Shown here: in pieces, positions 25,629 through 35,800 of the stretch
Position numbering within the stretch: position 1 is the stretch's first letter
How the letters are laid out: each line of letters opens with the position of its first letter
DNA from: an uncultured Marvinbryantia sp.
GTDB taxonomy: Bacteria > Bacillota > Clostridia > Lachnospirales > Lachnospiraceae
DNA length: 64,000 nt
Assembly (NCBI RefSeq): GCF_905201705.1
Contig: NZ_CAJKOX010000020.1
Coordinates: 1-64,000 of the forward strand
Direction: 5' to 3'
The notes under the pieces: generated by a model
The model's input: only the letters and a program-made list of their open reading frames with translations
The model's database searches: none
Told to the model about the DNA's origin: nothing
Position numbers and translations under genes: made by a program

Positions 25629-26826
25629 AGAAATTCTTGGAGAAGATATTGATAGTGAAAATAAAAAGTATCTGCAAAATATGAGAAGAAAACTGGATGA
25701 AGATAAACTGACATGGATTCTGGGAGCGGGAATCAGCGTCCCGGCAGGGCTGCCCCAGTGGGATTTGCTGCTGATGAATATGTGGGGACTGCTGACAGAG
25801 GTCAACAGAACAGGAAGTCAGGCACCGGATGTATTTGAAGGTACCTATGATAAGTTGATGAGTGAGCTTAAGAGGGATTCTTCATATAAAAAAGAATATC
25901 TTGAAAAATTCACGGAAGAGATACGCGGAAAAGGAACTGGATATCTGGAAGGAATTAACGTACTTGAAGCGGCGGAATATTTATGGAATATCATAGAGGA
26001 AAAAAACATAGGAAGCCATCTTGAAAAAACAGATATGATGAATTTGAAATCTCTGATACAAGAAGCTTTGAGGCTTGGAATGCAATATTCGGCAGGTGAT
26101 CTGGACAAGAAGGAAAGTGAGCTGCTCAAGGGGAAAATAGAGAATGAGTGCGCCGGTATTATTGCGAAAATTTTAGGACGGCACGGACAGGGGGAAGCAA
26201 TCGTATACAATTTTGATGATCTGTTTGAATTTTGCCTGGAAAGGGTGGCAGGTCTGGAAGAAAAGGAAGTGTGGATCGGCTGCGATAATTGCCGGTATCC
26301 GGGAAATCAAAAGATACGTGTCTATCATCCGCATGGGAAAATTCATTTGTTTTCAGAATGGAAGCCAAGGGAATCAGATAATATTGTTCTGACAGAATCC
26401 AGCTATTATTCCATGGAAAGTAAGGTTTATAATTGGGCAAATTCTATACAGGCAAAAGCGCTTGCGGAAAAGTCCTGCGTATTTGTAGGATTTTCCGGGG
26501 CTGATTATAATTTTCGGAGAATTATCAAAAATTGCCACGAGCTAAAGGATGGGGAGGAAGCGAGACATTATATTTTTATTGGGATTAATTCTTTGGTGAA
26601 AAAAATTTTTGCAAATGCACTGAAAAAAGAGCATGAAATATCGGGGGAAACAGATACAGACAAGATACTTCGAAAGATATTCCGGGATCCATCTTATATA
26701 TTTGAGCGGGTTCAGATGATTAATTTGTGTTTTGCCCAGCAAAGATACTGGAAAAAATACGGGATTGTGCCAATCTGGACAACCTATCATGAAATGCCAG
26801 GCCTGCTTAATACGCTGCTAAGCTGA
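25615..26826 (+). CDS. SIR2-like domain protein, probable defence NADase
   Basis: A 403-aa protein with the hallmarks of bacterial SIR2-like domains: WILGAGISVPAGLPQW (GAGIS at 37-41), YNFDDLFE (N199, D201, D202), HPHGK (H238, H240) and VGFSGADYNFRR (292-301), in the order seen in defence-associated SIR2 proteins. In described systems (Thoeris ThsA, DSR, short pAgo-SIR2) this domain depletes NAD+ on phage infection; assigning that role here is inference. The start is ATG 25615 with GGGGGA at 25601-25606; ATG 25606 and 25597 are alternatives. It overlaps the HExxH gene and ends 10 bp from a convergent AraC gene. Confidence 0.75.
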   Translation: MLELKEILGEDIDSENKKYLQNMRRKLDEDKLTWILGAGISVPAGLPQWDLLLMNMWGLLTEVNRTGSQAPDVFEGTYDKLMSELKRDSSYKKEYLEKFTEEIRGKGTGYLEGINVLEAAEYLWNIIEEKNIGSHLEKTDMMNLKSLIQEALRLGMQYSAGDLDKKESELLKGKIENECAGIIAKILGRHGQGEAIVYNFDDLFEFCLERVAGLEEKEVWIGCDNCRYPGNQKIRVYHPHGKIHLFSEWKPRESDNIVLTESSYYSMESKVYNWANSIQAKALAEKSCVFVGFSGADYNFRRIIKNCHELKDGEEARHYIFIGINSLVKKIFANALKKEHEISGETDTDKILRKIFRDPSYIFERVQMINLCFAQQRYWKKYGIVPIWTTYHEMPGLLNTLLS

Positions 26827-26836
26827 AACCGCATTT

Positions 26837-27700
26837 TTACAAATCCCCATCATACATCTTCCGCAGCTCGGTCGGCGTAAATCCGGTGAGCTTTTTGAAC
26901 ATGCGCAGGAAGGACGAGAGGTTGGAGAAACCGCACTGCAGGGAGATCTCCAGCACTGAGAGATCTTTATGGACCAGAAGATGCTTTGCGTGAGCAATGC
27001 GCTTCTGGTTTAAATATTTATAAAAGGAGGTGTCGGCGTACTGCTTGAAAAGCCGCGTAAAGTGATACTTGCTGAAGCCTGCGAGGGAGGCGACTTCTTC
27101 CAGGGAGAGCGGCTCCGCATAATGCTCGTTGATATAGTTGCAGATAAAGAGAAATTTCTCCATATATTCCTGCTGTTTGTTGTTTTTTACTTCAAAATTG
27201 TGCTGGGTGATTTCTGCGTGATAACGCCCGATCAGAACCAGGATCTCCAGAAATTTGGAGTAGATGGAAGATTCTGTGTAGGGCAGGTTGCGGAAATACT
27301 CGTCCCGGATTTCCAGCATCAGCCGATGGATCTGACGGTGGATCTGCGGTGCTTCCTTCGGGCTGATTAAAATAGCAGGGCTGATCATGGCGATCACAAG
27401 ATCCAGCTCCTGCAGATCGATCTGTGAGAGACTGGCAAGAAAAATAATCCGCGCGCCCGTTGGCGGCGAATACAGCTCATGGATGACGCCGGGGCAGATA
27501 ATGATGATATCGCCCTCGTTCATCACATATTCTTTATCTCCGCAGTGCACGGTGTAGCCGTTCTTCGTTGGCATGATCAGCTCAAAAGGCGTATGCCAGT
27601 GCGGGGGATAATTTTCACACTCAGCATTATTGTGCAGACGGATCTGCATATCCTTTCTGTAATTTACCGTTTCGTGAAGTCCATTCAGATTTTCAATCAT
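26837..27700 (-). CDS. AraC-family transcriptional regulator (cupin + HTH_18)
   Basis: A 287-aa regulator with an N-terminal cupin-like sugar-sensing domain (HWHTPFELIMP near residue 35) and two C-terminal helix-turn-helix motifs (about 185-285, LEEVASLAGFSKYHFTRLFKQ and LEISLQCGFSNLSSFLRMFK). It is a clear paralogue of the divergently encoded regulator at 28017 (compare MIENLNGLHETVNYR with MIEILNGMTETINYR). It probably controls the hemicellulose genes. An 11-bp inverted repeat lies in its upstream region. Confidence 0.9.
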   Translation of the reverse strand: MIENLNGLHETVNYRKDMQIRLHNNAECENYPPHWHTPFELIMPTKNGYTVHCGDKEYVMNEGDIIIICPGVIHELYSPPTGARIIFLASLSQIDLQELDLVIAMISPAILISPKEAPQIHRQIHRLMLEIRDEYFRNLPYTESSIYSKFLEILVLIGRYHAEITQHNFEVKNNKQQEYMEKFLFICNYINEHYAEPLSLEEVASLAGFSKYHFTRLFKQYADTSFYKYLNQKRIAHAKHLLVHKDLSVLEISLQCGFSNLSSFLRMFKKLTGFTPTELRKMYDGDL

Positions 27701-27733
27701 AAGCGCACATCCTTTGTATATCGGATTCTAATG

Positions 27734-27767
27734 TTTTGCTGCTCTCATACGTGCGTGAGCAGCAAAA
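27734..27767. repeat. Inverted repeat in the AraC divergent intergenic region
   Basis: TTTTGCTGCTC (27734-27744) and GAGCAGCAAAA (27757-27767) form an 11-bp inverted repeat with a 12-nt spacer, 34-67 bp before the start of the minus-strand AraC gene. There is no T-tract, so an operator or 5'-UTR hairpin is more likely than a terminator. The intergenic region 27701-28016 otherwise holds the half-sites and promoter listed separately. Confidence 0.5.
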
Positions 27768-27897
27768 TTATGAGAAATTGCGGGATACATTCAATAATTA
27801 TTTCTTAACTATAGCAAAATAATGGGAAAAAGGCAATGGATAATAAATAATTGCGAATAATTTCATCAGAATGGATAGGCATGGCCGATATATGGAA

Positions 27898-27959
27898 GCA
27901 ATAATTCATAGCTGCTTAGCAACAATTACAAAGAAAAGCTACCGTTTCTTTGCTATATT
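27898..27959 (+). promoter_or_regulatory. Promoter of the second AraC gene with two 21-bp-spaced half-sites
   Basis: GCAATAATT (27898) and GCAACAATT (27919) are direct repeats 21 bp apart. TATATT (27954-27959), preceded by TGC as an extended -10, starts exactly 35 bp after the proximal half-site. No -35 hexamer is recognisable. The same geometry occurs at the GH43 and importer promoters. Confidence 0.65.
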
Positions 27960-28016
27960 GGTACTGAATTTAACGAGAAATTCCCGCAGTGCGGGGAAAG
28001 AAAGGTGCTTAGTAGT

Positions 28017-28925
28017 ATGATTGAAATACTGAACGGCATGACAGAAACCATCAATTACCGGAATGCTCTGGACTTTCGGTTGTTTCATAACGTGGATTAC
28101 GAGGATTATCCGACGCACTGGCATGTGGGGATCGAGATCCTGATGCCGGTGACGGAAAATTACGGGGTGATCGTGGAACAGAAAAAATATGTTCTGGAGA
28201 AAGGTGATATCCTGATCGTCAATTCGGGTGTGCCGCACGCACTGGAGGCACCGCCCACCGGAGAGCGTATCATTCTTCAATTTGACCCGGCGCTTTTGTA
28301 TTCTCTGAAGGAGATGGAAACTCTGCTCTTGCTGTTTCCATCGGTTTTTTATGTCACAAAAGAGAATGAGCCGGAGCTGTATCCGCTTATCAGGGCGAAG
28401 ATGGAAGAAATCATCCGGGAATACGACGGGCAGCAGTCGTTTGCCGGGGCACTGGTTTATGCATCGCTGATTGAAATGTTTGCCGGGATCGGCCGCATGA
28501 TCAGGGAACGGAGCATAGAGGCTGAGATGCGCGATATGCGGCGCAGCAAGCATGACCGGCAGTGGGAGTATCAGGAGGTGGCGATGAAGGCGTGCAATTA
28601 TATCAATCAGCATTTCCAGGAGAAGCTCACACTGGAGGAGACGGCGAAGATCGTAGGCTTTTCCAAATACCATTTTACCAGGGTATTTAAGAAATATATG
28701 AATATGACATTTTATGAGTATCTTAATAAAAAGAGAGTAAAATGTGCGGAGGGGCTTCTTTACAACACGGAGATGAGTATCACCGATGTGGCAATGAATT
28801 CCGGGTTTTCCTCGATGAGCTCTTTCGACAGGACGTTCAAGGCGCTCAACAGATGCTCACCAAGCGAATTTCGTGAAGCGATTCTGGACAGGGTCAGAGA
28901 AAAGGGCACAAACTCGTATATGTAA
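28017..28925 (+). CDS. AraC-family transcriptional regulator (cupin + HTH_18)
   Basis: A 302-aa regulator, paralogous to and divergent from the 26837-27700 gene. It has an N-terminal cupin-like domain (HWHVGIEILMPV near residue 37) and two C-terminal HTH motifs (about 200-300; LEETAKIVGFSKYHFTRVFKK and ITDVAMNSGFSSMSSFDRTFK). Its own promoter carries the same half-site pair as the GH43 and ABC importer promoters, suggesting autoregulation and control of the locus. ATG 28017 is preferred over GTG 28005. Confidence 0.9.
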   Translation: MIEILNGMTETINYRNALDFRLFHNVDYEDYPTHWHVGIEILMPVTENYGVIVEQKKYVLEKGDILIVNSGVPHALEAPPTGERIILQFDPALLYSLKEMETLLLLFPSVFYVTKENEPELYPLIRAKMEEIIREYDGQQSFAGALVYASLIEMFAGIGRMIRERSIEAEMRDMRRSKHDRQWEYQEVAMKACNYINQHFQEKLTLEETAKIVGFSKYHFTRVFKKYMNMTFYEYLNKKRVKCAEGLLYNTEMSITDVAMNSGFSSMSSFDRTFKALNRCSPSEFREAILDRVREKGTNSYM

Positions 28926-28945
28926 CATATTACGGCTGTGCCCTT
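28902..28945. terminator. Possible bidirectional terminator between convergent genes
   Basis: AAGGGCACA (28902-28910) and TGTGCCCTT (28937-28945) form a 9-bp inverted repeat across the AraC stop codon, just before the 3' end of the convergent GH43 gene. T-tracts are poor. Confidence 0.35.
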
Positions 28946-28963
28946 CGGCTTATAATGCGAAAC

Positions 28964-30541
28964 TCAGCCGCGGCAGCCCTCGTAGAGAACCCAGTCGAAA
29001 TCGGCGTGATTGCCGGAGGACTGGTGGTTGGAGGAAGCGTACATACCAAGATACGTGCCGGTGAATCCCTCGTTTACCAGGGAGCTTAAGAGCGTCGGAT
29101 CGGCATTTTCGTACAGCGGCAGGAAGGTCTGGTCGTCGCAGCCGTAGTAAAAATGATAGCCCTCCTCTGTGGCGGCAATGGTAAGGTAGATCCGTTCCTC
29201 CCGCGGAAGATCACATTTTGCAAGGATGGTGTCCGCGTGGTTTTTGCAGGAGACGAGCTTTAAGATGCGTGTGCCGTTTTCCATTCCGATCGTAAAACGA
29301 TAGTGGTAGCGGTCGTCCTGGACGGCGGCAAGCCCGGCTTCCTCAGAAGCAGTTTCCGGCAGAAAATCAACGGCAGCCTGCATACGGAAAGCACTGTGCT
29401 GCTGGCGGCGTCCGACAAAGGCAGGCGTGCAGATTTCACTTAATACCTCTGGCAAAAGGTGAAGGCGCAGGCAGCCGGGGCGCTCGGTAAGTGAATAAAA
29501 CGGCTTATCGGCGGGATGGATGGTATTCCAACGCATGTGAAGCCGCGGCGTCTCGAAATTGTCACTGAAAAATTCCGGCTTCGGCAGAAATACCGGCAGA
29601 TCCGGGCGGCGCTCGGTGCGGTTCACAAGACCGTTTTCCGTATCTGCGCGCAGCCAGCCGTCTGCATCCCAGATAACCGGAATGAGGAAGGTCTCGCGGC
29701 CGAGATTAAAATGTGCATCCCTGTACGGGCGCACGCCGAGCAGTACCATCCACCATTCGCCGCGCTGCGTCTGAACAATATCCGCGTGACCGACGACAGA
29801 AATTTCATGCTCCAGAGAGAGGTGTCGGTGCGTTATAATAGGATTGCGGGGGCAGATTTCGTATTCGCCGTCAATCGTGCGGCTTCTCGCCATCATGACA
29901 GAGTGGTTAGTGAAGGTGCCGCCTTCGGCAACGATCAGGTAATAATAGCCGTTTTCAAAATAAATATGCGGCGCCTCGATCCATTTGCTACGGGAGGTAA
30001 AGCCGTTCCAGATGGTTTTGCGCTCGCCCTTAAACTGGAAGGTTTCCGGGTCCAGTTCACACAGATAAATTCCGTGATGTCCCTCGTAGAGAGCCTCCGG
30101 GCAGATATAATTTCCGGCATACCATACGCGGCCGTCCGCGTCAAAGAAAATGCTTGAATCAATGCCGTCCGCGCCCTCGATAAAATGGGCTTTGCTCCAG
30201 GGACCGGCAGGGTCTTTGGACGTGATGATATAGTTGTCGCGGCGTGCCTCACGTCCCTCGGAAACGAAGGTGTTAATAATATAATAAGTGCCTTCGTGGT
30301 AGCGGATGGTCGGCGCCCACAGACCGAGCGAGGTTTCGCAGTTTTTGTAATCAAGCTGGTCGGGTGAGGAAATGCCGTGCCCGATCTGTTCCCAGTGGAT
30401 CAGATCACGGCTGTGGAACACCGGGATGCCGGGGAAGTAGACGAAGGAAGAAGTTACCATATAATAATCGTCTCCTACGCGGCAGATGGATGGATCGGGA
30501 TAAAATCCGCTGAGGATGGGGTTTTCAAAAGTTTGTTTCAT
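28964..30541 (-). CDS. Glycoside hydrolase family 43 (beta-xylosidase/arabinofuranosidase type)
   Basis: A 525-aa cytoplasmic enzyme (no signal peptide). The N-terminal five-bladed GH43 propeller has general base D16 in FYPDPSI, a pKa-modulating Asp region in DGIDSSIFFD and the acid in IEAPHIYF. A C-terminal beta-sandwich (about 330-525, GH43_C2-like) matches bacterial XynB-type beta-xylosidases. It probably removes xylosyl or arabinosyl residues from imported oligosaccharides. ATG at 30541 (complement) follows AGGAGG; an upstream GTG overlaps that SD. Divergent from the esterase gene, with AraC half-sites upstream. Confidence 0.88.
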   Translation of the reverse strand: MKQTFENPILSGFYPDPSICRVGDDYYMVTSSFVYFPGIPVFHSRDLIHWEQIGHGISSPDQLDYKNCETSLGLWAPTIRYHEGTYYIINTFVSEGREARRDNYIITSKDPAGPWSKAHFIEGADGIDSSIFFDADGRVWYAGNYICPEALYEGHHGIYLCELDPETFQFKGERKTIWNGFTSRSKWIEAPHIYFENGYYYLIVAEGGTFTNHSVMMARSRTIDGEYEICPRNPIITHRHLSLEHEISVVGHADIVQTQRGEWWMVLLGVRPYRDAHFNLGRETFLIPVIWDADGWLRADTENGLVNRTERRPDLPVFLPKPEFFSDNFETPRLHMRWNTIHPADKPFYSLTERPGCLRLHLLPEVLSEICTPAFVGRRQQHSAFRMQAAVDFLPETASEEAGLAAVQDDRYHYRFTIGMENGTRILKLVSCKNHADTILAKCDLPREERIYLTIAATEEGYHFYYGCDDQTFLPLYENADPTLLSSLVNEGFTGTYLGMYASSNHQSSGNHADFDWVLYEGCRG

Positions 30542-30577
30542 AGTGGATGACACCTCCTGATTATATTGTATGTGAAA

Positions 30578-30640
30578 AGTATAACATAAGTGGCGGGAGG
30601 ATTCCTGTGAATAATTGCGGAAAATAGAAAAATAATTGCG
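30578..30640 (-). promoter_or_regulatory. GH43 promoter with two 21-bp-spaced half-sites
   Basis: On the minus strand, CGCAATTAT occurs twice, with GCAAT beginning at 30639 and 30618 (21 bp apart). TATACT (30583 to 30578), with extended TGT, begins exactly 35 bp after the proximal site. The -35 position (30606-30601) reads AGGAAT, so transcription probably needs an activator adjacent to -35. Confidence 0.65.
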
Positions 30641-30655
30641 AAAGGGGAATGAGCA

Positions 30656-32782
30656 ATGAAAAATAATCTGAGACTTCCGAAGATTTTTGGGGAAGGCTGC
30701 GTGCTGCAGCAGGGTGAAAACACACGGATATGGGGCTGGGGCGCGCCGGGATCGCGTGTGAGGATTTTGCTGAGAGAGCAGCGGTGCACGGCAGATTTAG
30801 CCTTTCAACGGCGCCGGCCAGATATCGTGCTGCCTGGAACAGAGGAAGTCTGCCAGCCGGATGATGGGCACGCGGGAATGATGGAGGATACCGTTCTGTT
30901 CACTGCGGAAGCATTTTGCGGCGCGGATGGGCGCTTTGAGACATGCTTTTTGAAGCTTGCGGCGGGCGGTCCGTTTGTCCTGGAGCTTGCCGGGGAGGAT
31001 GGGCAATCGCTGCAGGTGCGCGAGGTATACGTCGGGGATGTGTTTGTCTGCGGCGGTCAGTCGAACATGGAGCTGCCGATGCGTCGGGTGCGCGTGCGTT
31101 TCCCGGAGGAATTCTGTGCTGGCGGCGCGCCGTTTATTTTACATATCTACAAAGTGACAGAGCACTATGATTTTGACGCTCCGCTCACCGATCACATGCA
31201 GGCGTCCTGGCAGGCGGCTGTGCGGGAAAACCTGGAGGAGCTTTCTGCATTTTCCTATTTCTTTGGAAAGGAAATCGCGCTGCAGCGCGGGATACCGGTC
31301 GGTATATTGAATTTAAGCCTCGGCGGAACGCCGGTGGAAGCGTGGACGAGCAGAGAGGGCTTAAAGGACAGCCCGGAATATCTGAAAATCACCGATCATT
31401 TCCGGGATATAAATTTTTGCAAAAATCTGCTTGCAAAAAAAGAGCGGCAGGAGCAGAATTGGTATGATTCTCTTTGCAGACAGGAGGAAGAACGGGGCAA
31501 AAAAGAAGACTGGCAGCCGATCACATTGCCGTGCGAGTTTAAGGATACGCTGCTTGCAGATTTTTGTGGAAGTCTCCTGCTTCGGAAGAAATTTATGGTT
31601 TCGCAGGAGCAGGCGGGCAGAGCGGGTGTACTGCGCTTTGGCACGCTGGTGGACAGCGACGAGATGTTTCTGAACGGTGTGAAAATCGGGGAAACAGGAT
31701 ACCAGTATCCGCCCAGGCGTTATCCGGTGCCGGAGGGCCTGCTGCGTGAGGGCGAAAACACGCTGGAAATCCGTCTCATCTGCCGCTATGGAACCGGCAG
31801 GGTGACGCCGGGCAAGGCGCTGGATATTATCTGGGAGGATGTGTGCAGAGACAGCTGGATACCGGAAACGGAGCGTGCGGCTTTCAAAGCAAAGAAAACG
31901 CAGACGGACGCAATGCGCACAGAAGATGCGCATCCCGCTCACATCGCGCTTGACGGCGCATGGGAGTACCGAATCCTTGCCGCAAGCGAACCGGCGCCGG
32001 AGCAGGTGTTTTTAAACCGCACACCGACTGGGCTGTACAATGGGATGGTCGCGCCCTGCCAGCCGTACACGGTGAGCGCCGCCGTCTGGTACCAGGGCGA
32101 GTCGAACGACAGCCATCCGGCGGATTATGCGAAGCTGCTTGGCGGAATGATCTTTGACTGGAGACGCGGCTTTCGAAACCGGGAGCTTCCGTTTGTGGTG
32201 GTGCAGCTTCCGAACTGCGGCGTGGACATTGCGCCGGGCGACGCCTGGCCGCGTATCCGCGAGGCGCAGCTTTTAGCGGAGCGCATTCCGTATGTCGCTG
32301 TGACGGTAAATCTTGATCTCGGCGAGGATAATGATCTGCACCCGCTGAATAAAAAAGCGGTCGCGCAGCGGGCGGCTCTGGCGGTGCGCAGTCTTGTGTA
32401 CAGAGAAGATGTATGCTGGCAGGGGCCGCGTCTGCAGGCGGTGAGCAGGCAGGGAAACAGTGTGCGCCTAACGTTTCGTCAGGGCGGCTGCCCGGCGGAT
32501 CCCGGACACGCAGCAGGATGCTGCCGCGTATTCCTTCGGGAATCCGGCGCGAGTGAGAGGGAAAATCCGCGCCTGTTCGAGCTTGCCGGAAGCGACGGCG
32601 TCTATTATCCGGCGGAGGTGGAAATCGATGGAAACATTGTCCGGCTGCGCAGCGGTCAGGTAAAGGAGCCGTGCGCTGTGCGCTATGCCTGGGCGGACGC
32701 GCCGGGAAAATATTTGCTGTATGGGGAAAACGGGCTTTGCGCAGCGCCGTTTTCCGTGAGGCCTGGCGCGCAACATAGCTGA
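30656..32782 (+). CDS. Sialate O-acetylesterase-like (SASA/SGNH) esterase
   Basis: A 708-aa protein with SASA-family motifs: GGQSNMELPM (Ser136 as candidate nucleophile), LNLSLGGTPVEAW near 220, a jelly-roll-like insert (about 285-400) and WYQGESND near 479. Such proteins occur in xylan loci as acetyl-xylan or other glycan O-acetylesterases; the sialic acid name is historical. There is no signal peptide, so it is likely cytoplasmic and acts on imported oligosaccharides. It starts a likely operon with the GH2 gene 55 bp downstream. Confidence 0.8.
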   Translation: MKNNLRLPKIFGEGCVLQQGENTRIWGWGAPGSRVRILLREQRCTADLAFQRRRPDIVLPGTEEVCQPDDGHAGMMEDTVLFTAEAFCGADGRFETCFLKLAAGGPFVLELAGEDGQSLQVREVYVGDVFVCGGQSNMELPMRRVRVRFPEEFCAGGAPFILHIYKVTEHYDFDAPLTDHMQASWQAAVRENLEELSAFSYFFGKEIALQRGIPVGILNLSLGGTPVEAWTSREGLKDSPEYLKITDHFRDINFCKNLLAKKERQEQNWYDSLCRQEEERGKKEDWQPITLPCEFKDTLLADFCGSLLLRKKFMVSQEQAGRAGVLRFGTLVDSDEMFLNGVKIGETGYQYPPRRYPVPEGLLREGENTLEIRLICRYGTGRVTPGKALDIIWEDVCRDSWIPETERAAFKAKKTQTDAMRTEDAHPAHIALDGAWEYRILAASEPAPEQVFLNRTPTGLYNGMVAPCQPYTVSAAVWYQGESNDSHPADYAKLLGGMIFDWRRGFRNRELPFVVVQLPNCGVDIAPGDAWPRIREAQLLAERIPYVAVTVNLDLGEDNDLHPLNKKAVAQRAALAVRSLVYREDVCWQGPRLQAVSRQGNSVRLTFRQGGCPADPGHAAGCCRVFLRESGASERENPRLFELAGSDGVYYPAEVEIDGNIVRLRSGQVKEPCAVRYAWADAPGKYLLYGENGLCAAPFSVRPGAQHS

Positions 32783-32837
32783 CAAATTTTATACAGTAAA
32801 ATGAAATGATTCTTAAATGAGCAAAAGGAGAAGATGG

Positions 32838-35800
32838 ATGATGCTGTTTAATGATGGATGGGAATTTAGCAGGCAGCCTCTGCACACGACACTTTCGGAA
32901 ATGAAGGAGCGGGAGCAGGCGTTTTCACCGGTTGGACTGCCGCATGACTGGCTGATCTATGACACGGATCATCTTTATGAGGACAGTACCGGCTGGTACC
33001 GCAAGCGTTTTACGATAGAAAAAGAGGAGCAGAGATTTGTGTTTTTGCGCTTCGACGGCATCTACATGGACAGCCGTGTTTATGTGAACGGCGTGCAGGC
33101 GGGTGAGTGGAAGTACGGCTATACCGCATTTGAGCTGGATATTACGCCGCTTTTGAAAAATGGAGAAAATGAAATCTGGGTTTCGGTGGATTTCCAGGCG
33201 CCCAACAGCCGCTGGTACTCCGGTGCGGGTATTTACCGCAATGTGTGGCTGAAAAAGCTGCCGCAGGAGCATCTTGTGTCTGATGGGATCTATTTTCATG
33301 CCGAGCCGGAGGACGGCGCGGTCTGCATTGCCTGTGCCGGATCAGAAGCGACAGGAAACGACTGCGACCGATCGCAGGAGATGGCGGCAGGAAACGACCC
33401 TGAAAGCGCAGAAAAAACTGCCATCTGGAACATCGACCTTGACGTGGAGGCTTTTGGCAGCGGTCTTACCGTGACGGCGGAGCTTCTGGATGTATCCGGC
33501 GCCGCGTTCCCGGTGCGGCAGGGCACATGGAGCATTCAACCGAAGGAGGGACAGACTGGCGTCTCGGTTCACAGCGTCCGCCTGCTGGCGGAGCAGCCAA
33601 AGCTCTGGGATGTGGAAAACCCGAATCTCTATATTCTGCGCGTGAGCCTCTTTAAGGGAGAGAAGCTTCTGCAGACGGAGGAGCAGCGGGTAGGCTTCCG
33701 CACGATCGCCTACCGGCCGGACGGGGGATTTTTTCTCAACGGCAGGCATTTGAAGCTGAATGGTGTCTGCGAGCACCACGACCTGGGCTGTCTGGGAGCG
33801 GCTTTCCATGAGCAGGCGATGCGCCGGAAATTTGCGATCATCAAAGAGATGGGCGCAAATGCCGTGCGCTTTGCGCACAACATGCCGGCGAAGGAAGCGA
33901 TGGAGCTGGCGGATGAGATGGGGCTTCTGGTGATTTCCGAGGCGTTCGACATGTGGGAATCCTCTAAGACGCCGTATGATTATGGGCGCTTTTTCCCGGA
34001 ATGGTACGAGCGCGATGTGGCAAGCTGGATCCGCCGTGATCGCAACCATCCGAGCGTGATTATGTGGTGCGTTGGAAACGAGATCCACGACACCCACGCC
34101 GGGGAACGGGGAAAGAAGTGGATGGAAACGCTGATGGCGGAAGTGAAAAAGCACGATCCGAGGCAGAATGCGCCGACCACGCTTGCTTCAAACTATATGC
34201 CGTGGGAGAATACGCAGAAATGTGCGGACGTCATTAAGCTGATCGGTTACAACTACGGGGAAAAATATTACGATAGCCATCACGCGCAGCACCCCGACTG
34301 GATCATCTACGGAAGCGAGACCTCTTCGGTGGTGCAGAGCCGTGGAATTTACCATTTCCCCTACAAAAAGTTCGTGCTTGCGGACGACGATGAGCAGTGC
34401 TCGGCGCTTGGCAATTCCACGACGAGCTGGGGTGCAAAATCGGCGGAGGCGTGCGTGATCGCGGAGCGTGACCGCGCGTATTCCTGCGGGCAGTTTTTGT
34501 GGAGCGGCTTTGATTATATCGGCGAGCCGACGCCGTATCACACCCGCAATTCCTACTTCGGGCAGATCGATACGGCGGGATTTCCGAAGGATCCGTACTA
34601 TCTCTATCAGGCGGAGTGGTCCGGTGCAGACGCGAAGCCGATGGTGCACCTGTTCCCGTACTGGGATTTCAACGAGGGACAGCTTGTGGATGTGCGCGCG
34701 TACACCAACGCTCCGAAGGTGGAGCTGTTTCTGAACGGAAGGAGCTGCGGCGTCTGCGAGATCGATCACGCGCACGGGACGACGCTCTCCGGCAACTGGC
34801 AGGTTCCTTACGAAAAAGGGGAAATCCGGGCAATCGCCCGCGATGAAAACGGAAACGTTCTGGCGGAAGATGCGCACCACTCCTTTGGGGAGGCGGCGAA
34901 CATTGTGCTGACACCGGAGAAAGAGACGCTGCGGGCAGACGGGCATGCCCTCTTGTTTCTGCAGATTTCCATGACGGACGCGGACGGTTATCCGGTGGAA
35001 AATGCCAATAACCGCGTGCAGGTAACGGTGACGGGCGCCGGGGCGCTGGTCGGCTGCGACAACGGCGACAGCACGGAGACGGACGGCTACAAGATGGGCT
35101 GCCGCAGACTGTTTGGCGGAAAGCTGCTGGCGGTCGTGAAGGCAGGCACACAGGCAGGCGAGATGCGCGTGCAGGTGTCCTCGCCGGGATTGCCGGAGGC
35201 CAGTCTTACTGTTCTGGTAAAGGAGGGCGTTGTGGTACCAGGGATCGCCCCGGAAGCATATCTTGCAGAAATCCCGGCGCGCGAAAACATTGCGAAGCAG
35301 CAAACGACGGCCGGGGATCTGGCAGGCGCTTGCCTGAAATCGGAAAGCGGAGCAGAAAAAACATGGGCTGCCGGCCGAAAAGCCGCCGGGATCCCTGTGC
35401 GTAATATCCGCCTGACGAGCAGCGCAGGCAATCTGCTTTCCACGGAAATCCCGGAGACGGCGGTGACGGCACAGATCTGCCCGGAAAATGCTGACGACCA
35501 GGAAGTAATCTGGAGGATCGTGGACGATGCAGGCATTCCGTCGCCGCTCGCCGAGCTGCAGGCGGACGGAAAGACGGCGCATGTGCGCGCGAAGAGCGAC
35601 GGAAGCTTCCGCCTGCGCTGCATGTCGCGCTGCGGAACGGGGAAGGTGCGCATTATCTCCCAGATAGAATTTACAGTTAGCGGGCTTGGAAAAGCGTTCC
35701 GCGATCCCTATTCGTTTGTGAGCGGCGGTCTTTACGACTACAGCAAAGGGGAGGCCGGAAACGGCAACGAACACGGTGTCGCTACCGCGCGCGACGGCGA

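Noticed and set aside
26837..27700. Same 21/35-bp operator geometry for the minus-strand AraC gene
   Set aside because: ATTGC motifs at 27777 and 27850 do not give a 21-bp pair or a -10 at the required distance on the minus strand.
34188..35774. A 528-codon open frame on the minus strand, antisense to GH2
   Set aside because: It is a shadow of the GC-rich GH2 coding frame: no SD, Arg/His/Ala-biased composition, no domain, and GH2 has clear catalytic motifs.
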